Source: Paenarthrobacter nitroguajacolicus (GTDB lineage: Bacteria > Actinomycetota > Actinomycetes > Actinomycetales > Micrococcaceae). From it: 64,000 nucleotides of DNA. The first letter of the stretch is position 1. Every line of letters begins with the position of its first letter. Positions 9,477-18,981 of this stretch are shown piece after piece. The stretch lies in assembly GCF_029952445.1 (NCBI RefSeq), contig NZ_JAQPPK010000005.1, forward strand, positions 62,001 to 126,000, written 5' to 3'. The notes below the pieces were generated by a model. That model saw nothing but the letters and a program-made list of their open reading frames with translations, was not told the origin of the DNA and searched no databases. The translations under genes were made by a program, and so were the position numbers.

Positions 9477-9857
9477 ATGAAAGCTGCACTTCGAACAGCT
9501 GGTGTTTTGGCAGTAGCGTCAGCCTCGGTCCTGACGGGAGTGAGCGCAGCTCAAGCCGCTCCTGCCTGCTCCACGGCCCGGGTGTGCTTGTACGACGATT
9601 ATTGGTTTACGGGAACCAATCGCACCTACGGCTGGGTGACGTCGTACGTCGGCGACTCGGCAAATGACAAGGCGAGTTCCTTGGTAGTTGGACCGCCCTC
9701 AGACTGGGCGTCTCCCTACGTGTACTTCTATCGGGATGCTAACTACGACGGCCACGCCATCATCTTCCGTGGCGGCAACGCAATGAATGACCTGCGTGGG
9801 AGTGCCATGGTCCCCGGCGTGAATTGGGATGACGAAATCTCAAGTGTTTGGGGCTGA
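9477..9857 (+). CDS. Secreted peptidase inhibitor family I36-like protein
   Basis: This is a small exported protein of 126 residues. The ATG at 9477 gives a clear Sec signal peptide (MKAALRTAGVLAVASASVL, ending near AQAAPA), so the mature part begins around residue 31. The mature domain has the I36/beta-gamma-crystallin-like pattern: an early Cys pair in CSTARVCLYDD, then NDKASSLV, then YFYRDANYDGHA, ending in DEISSVWG. I36 proteins include Streptomyces metalloprotease inhibitors, but many relatives have unknown roles. It is the first gene of a four-gene cassette with a lipoprotein, a MacA-like adaptor and a MacB-like ABC exporter, which suggests an antagonistic or envelope-stress role. The function is inferred. 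Confidence 0.7.
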   Translation: MKAALRTAGVLAVASASVLTGVSAAQAAPACSTARVCLYDDYWFTGTNRTYGWVTSYVGDSANDKASSLVVGPPSDWASPYVYFYRDANYDGHAIIFRGGNAMNDLRGSAMVPGVNWDDEISSVWG

Positions 9858-9861
9858 GTTC

Positions 9862-10761
9862 TTGAAGACCCGAGGTCTGGCTGCGGGCTTTGCTGTCATC
9901 GTCACGGTCCTGGTTATGTGGGGGACAGCTTGTTCAGTACCAACAGCCCCGCCGCCAGACCCCGGCCCCGATGGCAGACTGCCGGTCGTCGACCGTTCTG
10001 ACGGAGCGGGGGCAAGGGCCTCTCTCAATGAGGCCACCGGCGAAGTCATCCTTCCCATGAGCAGCTATTGGTACTCGGATCGAGAGAATGTCATCGTCAA
10101 CACGGCGGTCGCCTTCCTTATCTACGATTGCGTCGAAGATGCCGGTTTCGCCGCGTCTCCCCGAGGTGGCGACGGTAAGGCACTTCAGGACCGCAGCTAC
10201 GGTCAGTGGTCCCGATCCATTGCCGCGAGGAACGGTTCCAGCCCGGAGATCCGCAAAATCCCAGGTGTGCTGGACGCACAGCCCGAGCGATCACCCGTCA
10301 CTGCACGACAACAGGAGGCGGAATTAGGATGCTACAGCTCAGTTGGGCGGGCGGGTTTTCCGGAGCTCCTCCAAGGATTGGCTGGAGATCAGTCCGTTCA
10401 GAACCGGATAGTTCAAACTTCCCTGGCCTTGACTGATCGAGATCCCGAGTACCTGTCATATCGGCGTTCATGGGAAGAGTGCGTGGCGGCCAAAGGACTA
10501 AAGCTTTCGAGCCCGAATTCATGGTCTTTCAACGGCGGAGGGTCCAAAGAGGAGGAAATCCGTATGGCATTACTTGACCTTGACTGCAAAGACGCCAGCG
10601 GGGGAGCGGGAAAGCCCTATGACATTCTCGCCCAGTACGAGGCCGCGCAAATGAAAGACCATCAGGCCGAGCTCAATGAAGTCGCCAGCCAGAAGGCTGC
10701 ATCCGTCGAACGGGCCAAACAGGTGTTGAGGGATCACGGCGTGGCCGATGCCAGGCTCTGA
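9862..10761 (+). CDS. Predicted lipoprotein of unknown function
   Basis: I do not recognise the family. A TTG at 9862, 4 bases after the previous stop and just after TTTGGGG, gives LKTRGLAAGFAVIVTVLVM, a charged start and hydrophobic stretch followed by a lipobox-like GTAC. The mature part is rich in Pro at its start (PTAPPPDPGPDG). An ATG at 9829 in the same frame would overlap the I36-like gene by 29 bp. The protein has several scattered Cys (DCVEDAG, ELGCYSS, WEECVAA, DLDCKDA) that could form two disulfides. It ends in a charged helix near KASVERAKQVLRDHG. Position between the secreted protein and the exporter suggests a surface partner or immunity factor (inference). Confidence 0.6.
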   Translation: MKTRGLAAGFAVIVTVLVMWGTACSVPTAPPPDPGPDGRLPVVDRSDGAGARASLNEATGEVILPMSSYWYSDRENVIVNTAVAFLIYDCVEDAGFAASPRGGDGKALQDRSYGQWSRSIAARNGSSPEIRKIPGVLDAQPERSPVTARQQEAELGCYSSVGRAGFPELLQGLAGDQSVQNRIVQTSLALTDRDPEYLSYRRSWEECVAAKGLKLSSPNSWSFNGGGSKEEEIRMALLDLDCKDASGGAGKPYDILAQYEAAQMKDHQAELNEVASQKAASVERAKQVLRDHGVADARL

Positions 10762-10765
10762 CACC

Positions 10766-11914
10766 ATGCAAAACTCCGAAGCCCAACTTAACTCGGCAAT
10801 GAGGCGCATTCAGCGGTGGTGGCTCGTTCCGTTGGTGCTGGTCCTTGTCCTTGCCGGGCTGGGCGCAGCCTACTGGGCCGGCATATCGTCAGCAGCGGGG
10901 GAAGAATCACCCCAGGCCACCCAAGAGACGGTGCCTGTCTCTGCGGCAGTGGAACGGCGTGCCGTCACCAAGCAAGTCATCCTGTCCGGCAAGGTAGTTG
11001 CCGGCGCACAGTCGGCCATCAAGGCGACCGCCGGCGTCGGAATTGCCCGCCTGGTGGTCACCTCGACTGCCAAATCGGCCGGCGATGAGCTCGTCCCGGG
11101 GCAACTCGTGGCCGTCGTCTCCGGCCGCCCGCTTCTCGTCCTGCCCTCCGGCGTCCCACTCTTCAGGGACATATCGCCGGGCCAGTCCGGGCCCGACGTC
11201 AAAGGCCTTCAAGAGGCGCTCACCGCCTTTGGATTCGCTGCGCCAGCCACCGGGACTTTCGACGCCGGAACCCAGCTGGCGCTCTCCAGTTGGTACCGGG
11301 CTGCTGGCTCAAAAGCGCCCACCGCAGCCGCTGACGGCACTGGGGGCGAAGCCCCCTCCACCTCGGGTGTCATCTTCCGCTGGCAGGAGTTCGTTCAGGT
11401 TCCCGGTGATGCCGGAACGATCGCTTCCATCGCACAACCGGGAACTGTCCTCGGCGAGGAAGGCATCGTCGCCAACGTGACCATTGCAGAGGACACCATC
11501 GTTGCGCGTGCCGACGTGCTCCAGGCCGAGTCCTTCCCCGTGGGAGCCCCTGTTACTGTCCACGCCGGTTCGGCAACGCTCGACACGAAAGTATCCGGGA
11601 TCAGCGCTTTCATCCCCGGCGCCCCTGACAGCAGCGACATCCCAGGCAAGGACGTCACGTTGCCGCTGGTTCCCGGGACTGCGGGACTTGCACCCGGTCA
11701 AACCGTGACAGTCACTGCGACGGCGGACGCACCCACTTCGCTGGCCGTCCCGCTGATCGCCATCCGCCAAGAGTCAGGCACTGCGTTCGTTGATGTGGAA
11801 TCCGGTTCCGATGTCCGACGCGTTGACGTCACCGTCACAGGCCAAGCTGATGGGTGGGCCGCCATCGCAGACGGTAGCGACGTTGCCGTCGGCGATCATG
11901 TCCGGCTCCCATGA
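10766..11914 (+). CDS. MacA/HlyD-like adaptor with peptidoglycan-binding domain
   Basis: This is a membrane-anchored periplasmic-side adaptor for the ABC exporter that follows. The ATG at 10766 lies just after the previous stop; an ATG at 10748 is the alternative. Residues about 15-42 form the single membrane segment (WWLVPLVLVLVLAGLG). A barrel-sandwich-like region follows (VILSGKVVAGAQSAIKA), then a PG_binding_1-type segment (PGQSGPDVKGLQEALTAFGF) near residue 140, and a C-terminal beta domain with PGTAGLAPGQTVTVTA. This architecture is common in actinobacteria next to MacB-type permeases and lactococcin 972-type bacteriocins. The reading frame stops just before or inside the start of the ABC gene. 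Confidence 0.8.
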   Translation: MQNSEAQLNSAMRRIQRWWLVPLVLVLVLAGLGAAYWAGISSAAGEESPQATQETVPVSAAVERRAVTKQVILSGKVVAGAQSAIKATAGVGIARLVVTSTAKSAGDELVPGQLVAVVSGRPLLVLPSGVPLFRDISPGQSGPDVKGLQEALTAFGFAAPATGTFDAGTQLALSSWYRAAGSKAPTAAADGTGGEAPSTSGVIFRWQEFVQVPGDAGTIASIAQPGTVLGEEGIVANVTIAEDTIVARADVLQAESFPVGAPVTVHAGSATLDTKVSGISAFIPGAPDSSDIPGKDVTLPLVPGTAGLAPGQTVTVTATADAPTSLAVPLIAIRQESGTAFVDVESGSDVRRVDVTVTGQADGWAAIADGSDVAVGDHVRLP

Positions 11915-11921
11915 TCGGGCA

Positions 11922-13871
11922 ATGGTGAAGGACCAGCTGACGGACGCGCCTGCCGGCCAGCCACCGCTGCTGAGCCTGCGTCGTGTCTCCCGTTCGTTTC
12001 CAGGAGCAAAGGCTCTCGATGGCATCGACCTGGATATCCATGCGGGGGAGTTTGTGGCGATAGTTGGGCCCTCCGGCTCCGGAAAGTCTACGCTCCTGAA
12101 CATCCTGGGACTGCTGGATACGATGTCTAGCGGCGCCTACCTGGTTCGAGGCGCTGACATAGCGGGCTACACCGAGGGGCAACGCGCCGAAAGCCGGGCA
12201 CGCACGTTTGGTTTCGTGTTCCAGGATTCCCATGTGGTGGGCCGCGACTCAACGGCGCGCAACGCGGCCCTGGGCCTGCGTGCACGGGGGATCAAGCCGG
12301 CGCACCAGAAAGCGCTTGTGGGACCACAACTCTCGCGTTTTGGTCTCGACCATCGCATCGCCACACCAGCCGCCATGCTTTCTGGTGGCGAACGGCAAAG
12401 GCTCGCTATCACTCGTGCTGTCGTCGGGGCTCCGGATGTCGTCCTTGCAGACGAGCCGACCGGAAGTCTGGACACCGCCAACGGCGCCATAGTGCTCCAA
12501 CATTTGCGGGAACTGCACGACGGCGGAACCACGGTTGTGATGGTCACCCATGATCCAGGCATTGCTGCATCGGCAGACCGTGTCATTACGATGCGCGACG
12601 GCATGGTGATCAGCGACACCGGTCCATCGATACGCCAGATCGTGGGAAAGAACGTTGAGGAGCCTCAACTCAGCCATGCCCTTGAGCGCCATCGCACGAG
12701 TGAGTTCACGGATCTCGTCGCAGAGGCGATCTCAGCCCTCACCGGACGTCCAGCGAAGGCGCTGCTGCTGATACTGGCCTTCCTCATTGGAAGCGGTGGA
12801 TTGGTTGCAGCCATAGGCCTCAGCGAAAGCGCCGCTATAAAGGTGGCCACCCGCATTGACGCAGCAGCCAGCGATGAGGTCAGGGCCGGCCGCGAAGGCG
12901 GGTACCCGTCGTGGGACGCGGTCAACTCGGATCTCGAACGGGCTGAACAGCTCAACGGAGTCCGTGGGGGCGGAATTGTCGCCGATCTATCAGCCTCGGT
13001 TGTGATGCCGTCGACGTTCCGCCCAGGTTCCCTTTCCGACCAGCCCATATTTGGTGGAGCAGTCAGGGTTGCCGACTCCGGGTACCTGAACATACAAGGG
13101 GCCAAGGTTTCCTTCGGTGACCCGGCGCTGCTCGATCAGTCCTTCGGCGGACCTGTGGCCTTCCTGGGCGAGGGGGCCGCGCAGGATCTCGGCATCGGGA
13201 AGCCTGGGCCCGGCGTCGTCGTCTGGCTCTATGGGCAACCCGTCCCGGTGGTGGGCCTCATCGCCGACCCGGGGCGGGATCCCATCCTCGCAGAGGCTGT
13301 GGTGGTAGGCGTGGGCTCTTATCCGGTGACGGACAGGATGGCTGCGAGCCTGGTTCTCCGGACCGACCCGGGGATGCCGGCCGCGGTTGCCGAGGCACTT
13401 CCCAAGGCGTTGAACCCGGTCGATACCGGTTCCGTCCAGGTTGAAACTGTGGCGGATCTTCGTGAACTCCGGCAAGGTATCAACTCCGATCTTGGCCGAC
13501 TCGTAGCGATAGTCTCGGCAGTCCTTTTGGCCATAGCCTGCCTCAGCGCCGGCACCACCATGTACCTCGGAGTGACGGCGCGCTTCAATGAGATCGCCTT
13601 GCGGCGGGCACTCGGTATGCGGCGCGGGCCCCTGGGCAGCATGTTTCTTTTGGAAGGAGCCATCCTGGGGGCGATCGGCGGAGCAGCGGGGGCCGCTATC
13701 GGCATGGGAGCCGTCCTTGCCTACGCGGCGGGTGAGGGCTGGATTCCCGTTATTCCCTGGTTTGCCGCACTGTGGGGAATTGGCGCAGGCACACTGAGCG
13801 GCACCATCGCTGCCGCGTACCCTGCCCTCGTTGCATCCAGGGCCGACCCCGCACAGTTGATTCGCGGCTAG
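11922..13871 (+). CDS. MacB-like ABC exporter, ATPase fused to permease
   Basis: The protein joins an ATPase (residues about 15-245) to a MacB-type permease. ATPase motifs are Walker A GPSGSGKST, signature LSGGERQRL and Walker B VVLADEPTGSLD. The permease has one membrane helix near residue 280 (LLLILAFLIGSGGLVAAIG), a large outside domain, then three helices in the last 130 residues, ending DPAQLIRG, as in FtsX/MacB proteins. I use the ATG at 11922; ATG 11898 is possible and would overlap the adaptor. Such proteins act mechanically on outside substrates or export peptides. The stop codon overlaps the ctaA stop by CTAG. Confidence 0.85.
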   Translation: MVKDQLTDAPAGQPPLLSLRRVSRSFPGAKALDGIDLDIHAGEFVAIVGPSGSGKSTLLNILGLLDTMSSGAYLVRGADIAGYTEGQRAESRARTFGFVFQDSHVVGRDSTARNAALGLRARGIKPAHQKALVGPQLSRFGLDHRIATPAAMLSGGERQRLAITRAVVGAPDVVLADEPTGSLDTANGAIVLQHLRELHDGGTTVVMVTHDPGIAASADRVITMRDGMVISDTGPSIRQIVGKNVEEPQLSHALERHRTSEFTDLVAEAISALTGRPAKALLLILAFLIGSGGLVAAIGLSESAAIKVATRIDAAASDEVRAGREGGYPSWDAVNSDLERAEQLNGVRGGGIVADLSASVVMPSTFRPGSLSDQPIFGGAVRVADSGYLNIQGAKVSFGDPALLDQSFGGPVAFLGEGAAQDLGIGKPGPGVVVWLYGQPVPVVGLIADPGRDPILAEAVVVGVGSYPVTDRMAASLVLRTDPGMPAAVAEALPKALNPVDTGSVQVETVADLRELRQGINSDLGRLVAIVSAVLLAIACLSAGTTMYLGVTARFNEIALRRALGMRRGPLGSMFLLEGAILGAIGGAAGAAIGMGAVLAYAAGEGWIPVIPWFAALWGIGAGTLSGTIAAAYPALVASRADPAQLIRG

Positions 13872-14812
13872 CTAACCGGACTGTGCCCGGCTACATCGGC
13901 CGCGTTGGTGGCAGCACTCATGAGCAGTGCCGCACCCAGCATGTGCGCGCCAACCAAAAGCGCCGGAATACCGTTGTAATACTGCGTGAAGCCAATAACC
14001 GCCTGAAGCAGGGTGACACCGAGCAACAGGTAGGCGGCGGTGCGGAACGGACCGTTGATCCTGCGCCGGACTACCAGGAACACGGCCAGCAAAGTACCCG
14101 CTGTGATGAGGTAGGCAGGAATCGCGTGGATGTGGGAGAAGAGGTCCCAGTCGAGGTCGTTCCTGGGTGCATCGGCATCTCCGGCGTGCGGGCCGGCTCC
14201 TGTAACCACGACGCCGAGCATCACCGAAAGCGCTGCGAACACGGCAACCGCCATCATCACAGGACGCGTTAGTGCGGGAAGTGCGGGCAGGGTCCGGTTC
14301 ATGAAACGGCCCGTGCGCCCGTAAGCCCGGTTGACCAGCAGGGTCGCAAAGACCACCAGCGCCATGGAGACCAGGAAGTGCAGGCCAACAACCCAGGGGT
14401 TCAGGTTGGAAAGGACAGTGATCCCGCCGATGACGGCCTGCGCAGGGATGCTGGCAAGGAGGCCGAGGGCAAGCATGAAGAGATCACGGCGCTGCTTGCG
14501 GAGGTTCCACAAGTACACCAGCATCAACGCGGCGACGGCGGCAAGGGCGAAGGTGAGCAGGCGGTTGCCGAACTCAATGAAGCCGTGAATGCCCATTTCC
14601 GGCGTATTGACCAGGGAATCGCTGGTGCAGCGGGGCCAGGTGGGGCAGCCGAGGCCCGAAGCGGTGAGCCGCACGGCACCTCCGGTTACCACCAGGATGG
14701 TCTGCCCAATAAGCGACAGCAACGCCAGTCGACGTACGGTCGCGTTGACCTCGGTAGGAAGTTTGGACGTCCATTGCTGGACGGTTTTCGGGAGGCGCGA
14801 AGCCGTGCTCAC
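13868..14812 (-). CDS. ctaA: Heme A synthase (COX15/CtaA family)
   Basis: This membrane enzyme oxidises the C8 methyl of heme O to give heme A for cytochrome aa3. The GTG at 14812 gives MSTASRLPKTVQQW and 314 residues; longer in-frame starts enter the ABC permease gene. It has about eight membrane helices, the conserved Cys pair C56 and C62 in GLGCPTWPRC, and heme-ligand histidines in MGIHGFIEFGNR, GLHFLVS, SHIHAIPAY and GAHMLG. It is preceded by the ABC-2 permease and ATPase genes on the same strand, the same order as Rv1458c-Rv1457c-ctaA in M. tuberculosis. Confidence 0.93.
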   Translation of the reverse strand: MSTASRLPKTVQQWTSKLPTEVNATVRRLALLSLIGQTILVVTGGAVRLTASGLGCPTWPRCTSDSLVNTPEMGIHGFIEFGNRLLTFALAAVAALMLVYLWNLRKQRRDLFMLALGLLASIPAQAVIGGITVLSNLNPWVVGLHFLVSMALVVFATLLVNRAYGRTGRFMNRTLPALPALTRPVMMAVAVFAALSVMLGVVVTGAGPHAGDADAPRNDLDWDLFSHIHAIPAYLITAGTLLAVFLVVRRRINGPFRTAAYLLLGVTLLQAVIGFTQYYNGIPALLVGAHMLGAALLMSAATNAADVAGHSPVS

Positions 14813-14846
14813 AGTTATCTCACTTCTCAGTTCTGCTCGGATTTGG

Positions 14847-15611
14847 TTAGTTCCACTTGAACCAGCGGATAGCTGCGGCGCCGGCCAGAACAGTCCACAG
14901 CAAGAGGATAAGGACGGCCGGAAGGGCGATGGTGCCCAGCAGGAACGCATCACGCAGCCCCTGCCCCAGTGCTCCCGAAGGCAGGAAATGCACAATGCCC
15001 TGCAGTGCTTCCGGCAGACGATCGGCCGGAACAACGATTCCGCCCAGCGCACCGAGCAGGATCCAGAGCAAGTTGGTGATGGCCAGGGTAGCCTCGGGCC
15101 TCACCGTGCCTGCCACCAACAAACCGAGTGCCGTGAAGGCGGCTGCGCCAAGGACCAGAAGGCCAAGGCCCGGAAGCCAGGCCTCCGGACGCGGCTGCCA
15201 GCCAAGGAAGCCGGCCACAGCTCCCACCACCAATACCTGGAGGAAAAGGACCACCAAGACAGCAAGAATCTTGCCCGCAATGAGTCCGCCCCTGCCAAGC
15301 GGGGTGGTCGAAAGGAAACGGAGAACGCCGTACCGGCGATCAAAGCCCGTAGCAATGCCCTGTCCGGTGAAGGCCGTGGACATCGCGCAAAGAGCCAGGA
15401 TGCCCGGGGTGGCGGTATCGACGCGTGAAGGGCCCAAGCCATCCAGTAGGGGAGTGACTACCAGACCCACCAGCGCCATCAGGGGCAGGACGATGGCGAG
15501 GATCAGCTGTTCGCCGTTCCGCAGCATGGTGATTGTTTCGTAGCGCCCCTGCTGCACGATCCGACGCGGCAGGGAAGCCGGCCCTGCGTTGGGAGTGAGA
15601 AGCCGGCTCAT
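14847..15611 (-). CDS. ABC-2 type transporter permease
   Basis: This is the membrane half of an ABC exporter with the ATPase gene that overlaps it by 4 bp (ATGA). The ATG at 15611 gives MSRLLTPNAGPASLPRR and 254 residues with six hydrophobic segments, typical of ABC-2 permeases. GVLRFLSTTPLGR near residue 95 is the cytoplasmic loop motif usual for this family. The constant linkage with ctaA in actinobacteria suggests a role in cytochrome oxidase or heme-related envelope biogenesis, but the substrate is unknown. Confidence 0.88.
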   Translation of the reverse strand: MSRLLTPNAGPASLPRRIVQQGRYETITMLRNGEQLILAIVLPLMALVGLVVTPLLDGLGPSRVDTATPGILALCAMSTAFTGQGIATGFDRRYGVLRFLSTTPLGRGGLIAGKILAVLVVLFLQVLVVGAVAGFLGWQPRPEAWLPGLGLLVLGAAAFTALGLLVAGTVRPEATLAITNLLWILLGALGGIVVPADRLPEALQGIVHFLPSGALGQGLRDAFLLGTIALPAVLILLLWTVLAGAAAIRWFKWN

Positions 15612-16573
15612 CGGAGGTCCCTTCCGGAGATATCGAGGAACACGTCTTCCAGGCTTCGCGATTCCAAGCGCAACGAGGCCGGCATGATGTTCCGTTCTGC
15701 CCACCAGGCCGTCAGCGCGGCCAGGTCAGCGGGAGTGATGGCGCCGGTAACGGCGTAGCTTCCGGAACGGGACTCCGAGATGTGGAGCCCGGCACCGACC
15801 ACTCCTGTGAAGTCGAGCCCGGGGGGCGCGTCAAAGTACAGTGTCCGGTCCGAAGCAGCAGCGTCCGTGGAGTGATCATGGCTCAGGAGCTCGGCCACCG
15901 TCCCCTCCGCCACGTTGTGGCCGCCATCGATGATGTAGACGTAGTCTGCCAGCCGCTCGGCGTCGTCCATCAGGTGCGTTGTGAGGACAATGCCCATACC
16001 GGCGTCCCGCAGTTCCGCAATGAGTTCGAAAACCATCTGCCTCGATTGCGGATCAAGGCCGGCACTGGGCTCATCCAGGAACAGGATCTCCGGGTTGCCC
16101 ACCAGTGCCGCTGCCAAAGCCAACCGTTGTTTTTGGCCGCCGGAGAGCCGCCGAACACCAGTCCTGCTGAACTGGTTGATCCCGAGCCGCTCCACCAGGG
16201 CATCGACGTTCATCGGGTTGTTGTACATGCCGGCCACGTGCCGCAACAGCGGGATGGGACGGGCCGACGGCGGCAGGCCACCGTCCTGAAGCATCACACC
16301 TACCCGGGAACGCAGCTCAGCCCCCGCGGTATCCGGGTCTGCACCCAGCAGTGAGATCTTCCCGCCTGTTCGCTTCTGCAGGCCTTGGGCGCATTCGAGG
16401 GTGGTGGTCTTTCCGGCCCCGTTGGCACCCAGGAGGGCGGTTACTTGCCCGCGCTCAGCCACGAGGGACAGTCCACTGACCACACGTAGCATTTTGCCGT
16501 CGAGGGAGGCCAGGGGGCCTACATCCTTGATGAGTCCCTCTATGCTGAGGACTGGAGATTCGGGTGATCGCAC
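15608..16573 (-). CDS. ABC transporter ATP-binding protein (ctaA-linked)
   Basis: This is the ATPase partner of the ABC-2 permease. The GTG at 16573 (or TTG at 16576) gives about 321 residues. Motifs are Walker A GANGAGKTT near residue 50, signature RLSGGQKQRLA near 141, Walker B ILFLDEPSAGLD near 164 and the H-loop in LTTHLMDDAE. A C-terminal extension of about 80 residues ends LESRSLEDVFLDISGRDLR, as in many ABC-2 exporter ATPases. It is transcribed away from sufR across about 110 bp. No strong ribosome site is visible. Confidence 0.88.
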   Translation of the reverse strand: MRSPESPVLSIEGLIKDVGPLASLDGKMLRVVSGLSLVAERGQVTALLGANGAGKTTTLECAQGLQKRTGGKISLLGADPDTAGAELRSRVGVMLQDGGLPPSARPIPLLRHVAGMYNNPMNVDALVERLGINQFSRTGVRRLSGGQKQRLALAAALVGNPEILFLDEPSAGLDPQSRQMVFELIAELRDAGMGIVLTTHLMDDAERLADYVYIIDGGHNVAEGTVAELLSHDHSTDAAASDRTLYFDAPPGLDFTGVVGAGLHISESRSGSYAVTGAITPADLAALTAWWAERNIMPASLRLESRSLEDVFLDISGRDLR

Positions 16574-16682
16574 CAAAGTATTCTACGTGAAGTAGTACGG
16601 TCACACTTGGCGGGGAACCAAGGTCAGTCTTGCCTTACTGGATGCGTGAAACAAATTACGACATGATTGTGTTGTGTATTCC

Positions 16683-17504
16683 ATGAGCAGTCCAGTTTCC
16701 ATGCCCGCCAAGCGGCATGCTGCAGCGGCAGAGGCTTTCGTTGCCTCGCCCTCGCTGCCGGACGCGGATGACCGCACCCGTGACCGTGTCCTGAGTGCCG
16801 TCCTCGAGAATGGGCCAGTCAGCGCAGCCGAACTCGGGGACCTTTTGGGATTCACCCCGGCTGCCGTCCGCCGACACCTCGACCATTTGGAACGCAGCGG
16901 CGTCATCGAAGTCAAGAGGGTAGCCAAGGCGGGTTCCGGCGCAGGCCGCCCCGCACGCCGTTACGTGCTCAGTTCGCAAGGACAGTCCAAGCTGGGCGAC
17001 GACTACCTTAATATCGCAAGTTCAGCGCTCCGGCGCCTCCAGGAACTCGCCGGTGAGGACGCTGTCCGCGAGTACGCCGAAGAGCGTTTTGCGGACATGG
17101 AGCGCCGCTACGCACCTGAAGTCCAGGCAGCAGGCGACGACATCACCGCGCGGGCCATGGCGTTGTCGAAGGCTTTGAGCAGGGACGGCTTTGTTGCTTC
17201 CGCCCATTCGATTGAAGCCAAGCCCCCCTTGCCTGCGGCATTGTCCAGCGTGCAGCTCTGCCAAGGACACTGCCCCATCCAGCGCCTCGCCGCGGAATTC
17301 CCGGTGTTTTGCGATGCCGAGACCAAGGTTTTCTCCCGTTTGGTGGGAGTGGACGTCCGGCGTCTCTCCACGCTCGCGCAGGGCGGGCATGTATGCACCA
17401 CCCATATACCTACCGGGCGTTTGGCTGCCACGGTGCCCCCAGGCGCCGAAGTGCAGTCCAAGAACCCGTATCAGGAATCTAACAACCAGCAAGAAAGGCC
17501 GTGA
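16683..17504 (+). CDS. sufR: SufR-like iron-sulfur transcriptional regulator
   Basis: This DNA-binding protein is expected to repress the suf operon when it holds an Fe-S cluster. The ATG at 16683 gives 273 residues. An N-terminal winged helix ([29 protein letters not shown]) is followed by the basic wing [15 protein letters not shown]. The C-terminal third carries the likely cluster cysteines in [19 protein letters not shown] and HVCTTHIP. It heads sufB and overlaps its start, so it would regulate its own operon. I found no clear inverted repeat in the 110 bp upstream that I would name as its operator. Confidence 0.88.
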   Translation: MSSPVSMPAKRHAAAAEAFVASPSLPDADDRTRDRVLSAVLENGPVSAAELGDLLGFTPAAVRRHLDHLERSGVIEVKRVAKAGSGAGRPARRYVLSSQGQSKLGDDYLNIASSALRRLQELAGEDAVREYAEERFADMERRYAPEVQAAGDDITARAMALSKALSRDGFVASAHSIEAKPPLPAALSSVQLCQGHCPIQRLAAEFPVFCDAETKVFSRLVGVDVRRLSTLAQGGHVCTTHIPTGRLAATVPPGAEVQSKNPYQESNNQQERP

Positions 17505-18979
17505 TGACGGGTCAAATAGCTGAAGGAACAGCGGAGAAAGCGGTAGCCGACGGCACTGTGATCTCGGAGATTCTGGAGAAGAATCCCGAACTGCACGGTA
17601 TCGGAAACTACGAGTACGGCTGGGCCGATAAGAACGACGTAGGCGCCAATGCCCGTCGTGGCCTCAACGAGGAAGTCGTCCGCGACATCTCCTCGAAGAA
17701 GAACGAGCCCGAATGGATGCTCGATCTGCGCCTGAAAGGCTTGAAGTACTTCGACCGCAAACCCATGCCTACCTGGGGTGCAGACCTCTCAGGCATCGAT
17801 TTCGACAACATCAAGTACTTCGTGCGTTCCACCGAAAAGCAGGCGGCAACGTGGGAAGACCTTCCCGAGGACATCCGGAATACCTACGAGAAGCTGGGCA
17901 TTCCGGAAGCTGAGCGCAGCCGCCTCGTCTCGGGCGTCGCTGCCCAGTACGAGTCCGAGGTTGTCTACCACCAGATCCGCGAGGACCTGGAAGCCCAGGG
18001 CGTTATCTTCCTGGACACCGACACCGCCCTGCGCGAACACCCTGAGATCTTCCAGGAGTACTTCGGCACCATCATTCCCGTGGGTGATAACAAGTTCGCG
18101 TCGCTGAACACGGCTGTATGGTCCGGCGGTTCGTTCGTGTATGTGCCCAAGGGAGTGCACGTCGACATCCCGCTCCAGGCCTACTTCCGCATCAACACGG
18201 AAAACATGGGTCAGTTCGAGCGCACGCTGATCATCGCCGATGAGGACTCCTACGTTCACTACATCGAAGGTTGCACGGCTCCGATCTACACCTCGGATTC
18301 GCTGCACTCGGCCGTTGTGGAAATCGTGGTCAAGAAGGGCGCCCGCGTCCGGTACACCACCATCCAGAACTGGTCCAACAACGTGTACAACCTCGTCACC
18401 AAGCGCGCCATCTGCGAAGAGGGCGCCACCATGGAGTGGGTCGATGGCAACATCGGTTCCAAGGTGACCATGAAGTACCCGGCCGTCTACCTTGTTGGCG
18501 AGCACGCCAAGGGCGAGACTTTGTCGATCGCCTTCGCCGGCGAAGGCCAGCACCAGGACACCGGCTCCAAGATGGTCCACATTGCTCCGAACACCAAGAG
18601 CTCGATCATTTCCAAGTCCGTTGCCCGTGGCGGTGGCCGCGCGGCTTACCGCGGCTTGGTCCAGATTCGTGAGGGTGCCAAGCACTCAGCCAACACGGTC
18701 CGCTGTGACGCGCTGCTGGTGGACACCATTTCACGCTCGGACACGTACCCGTACATCGACATCCGCGAGGACGACGTCGTGCTGGGTCACGAGGCAACCG
18801 TTTCCCGTGTCAGTGAAGAACAGCTCTTCTACCTGATGTCGCGCGGCATGCCGGAGGACGAGGCCATGGCCATGATCGTGCGCGGCTTTATCGAGCCGAT
18901 CGCCCGTGAATTGCCCATGGAATATGCCCTCGAGCTGAACCGCTTGATTGAACTTCAGATGGAAGGATCCGTCGGTTAA
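17504..18979 (+). CDS. sufB: Fe-S cluster assembly scaffold protein SufB
   Basis: SufB forms the SufBC2D scaffold on which Fe-S clusters are built in the cytosol. The ATG at 17504, with AGAAAGG upstream, gives [12 protein letters not shown] and 491 residues; a GTG at 17501 is in frame too. The start overlaps the sufR stop. Family motifs include [30 protein letters not shown], and near the end a conserved Cys in [10 protein letters not shown] followed by [21 protein letters not shown]. Length and motifs are normal for actinobacterial SufB, and there is no intein, unlike in M. tuberculosis. Confidence 0.97.
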   Translation: MTGQIAEGTAEKAVADGTVISEILEKNPELHGIGNYEYGWADKNDVGANARRGLNEEVVRDISSKKNEPEWMLDLRLKGLKYFDRKPMPTWGADLSGIDFDNIKYFVRSTEKQAATWEDLPEDIRNTYEKLGIPEAERSRLVSGVAAQYESEVVYHQIREDLEAQGVIFLDTDTALREHPEIFQEYFGTIIPVGDNKFASLNTAVWSGGSFVYVPKGVHVDIPLQAYFRINTENMGQFERTLIIADEDSYVHYIEGCTAPIYTSDSLHSAVVEIVVKKGARVRYTTIQNWSNNVYNLVTKRAICEEGATMEWVDGNIGSKVTMKYPAVYLVGEHAKGETLSIAFAGEGQHQDTGSKMVHIAPNTKSSIISKSVARGGGRAAYRGLVQIREGAKHSANTVRCDALLVDTISRSDTYPYIDIREDDVVLGHEATVSRVSEEQLFYLMSRGMPEDEAMAMIVRGFIEPIARELPMEYALELNRLIELQMEGSVG

Positions 18980-18981
18980 CA

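Noticed and set aside
16574..16682. SufR operator in the sufR/ABC divergent gap
   Set aside because: Only short imperfect repeats such as CTAC-N5-GTAG are seen, too weak to claim.
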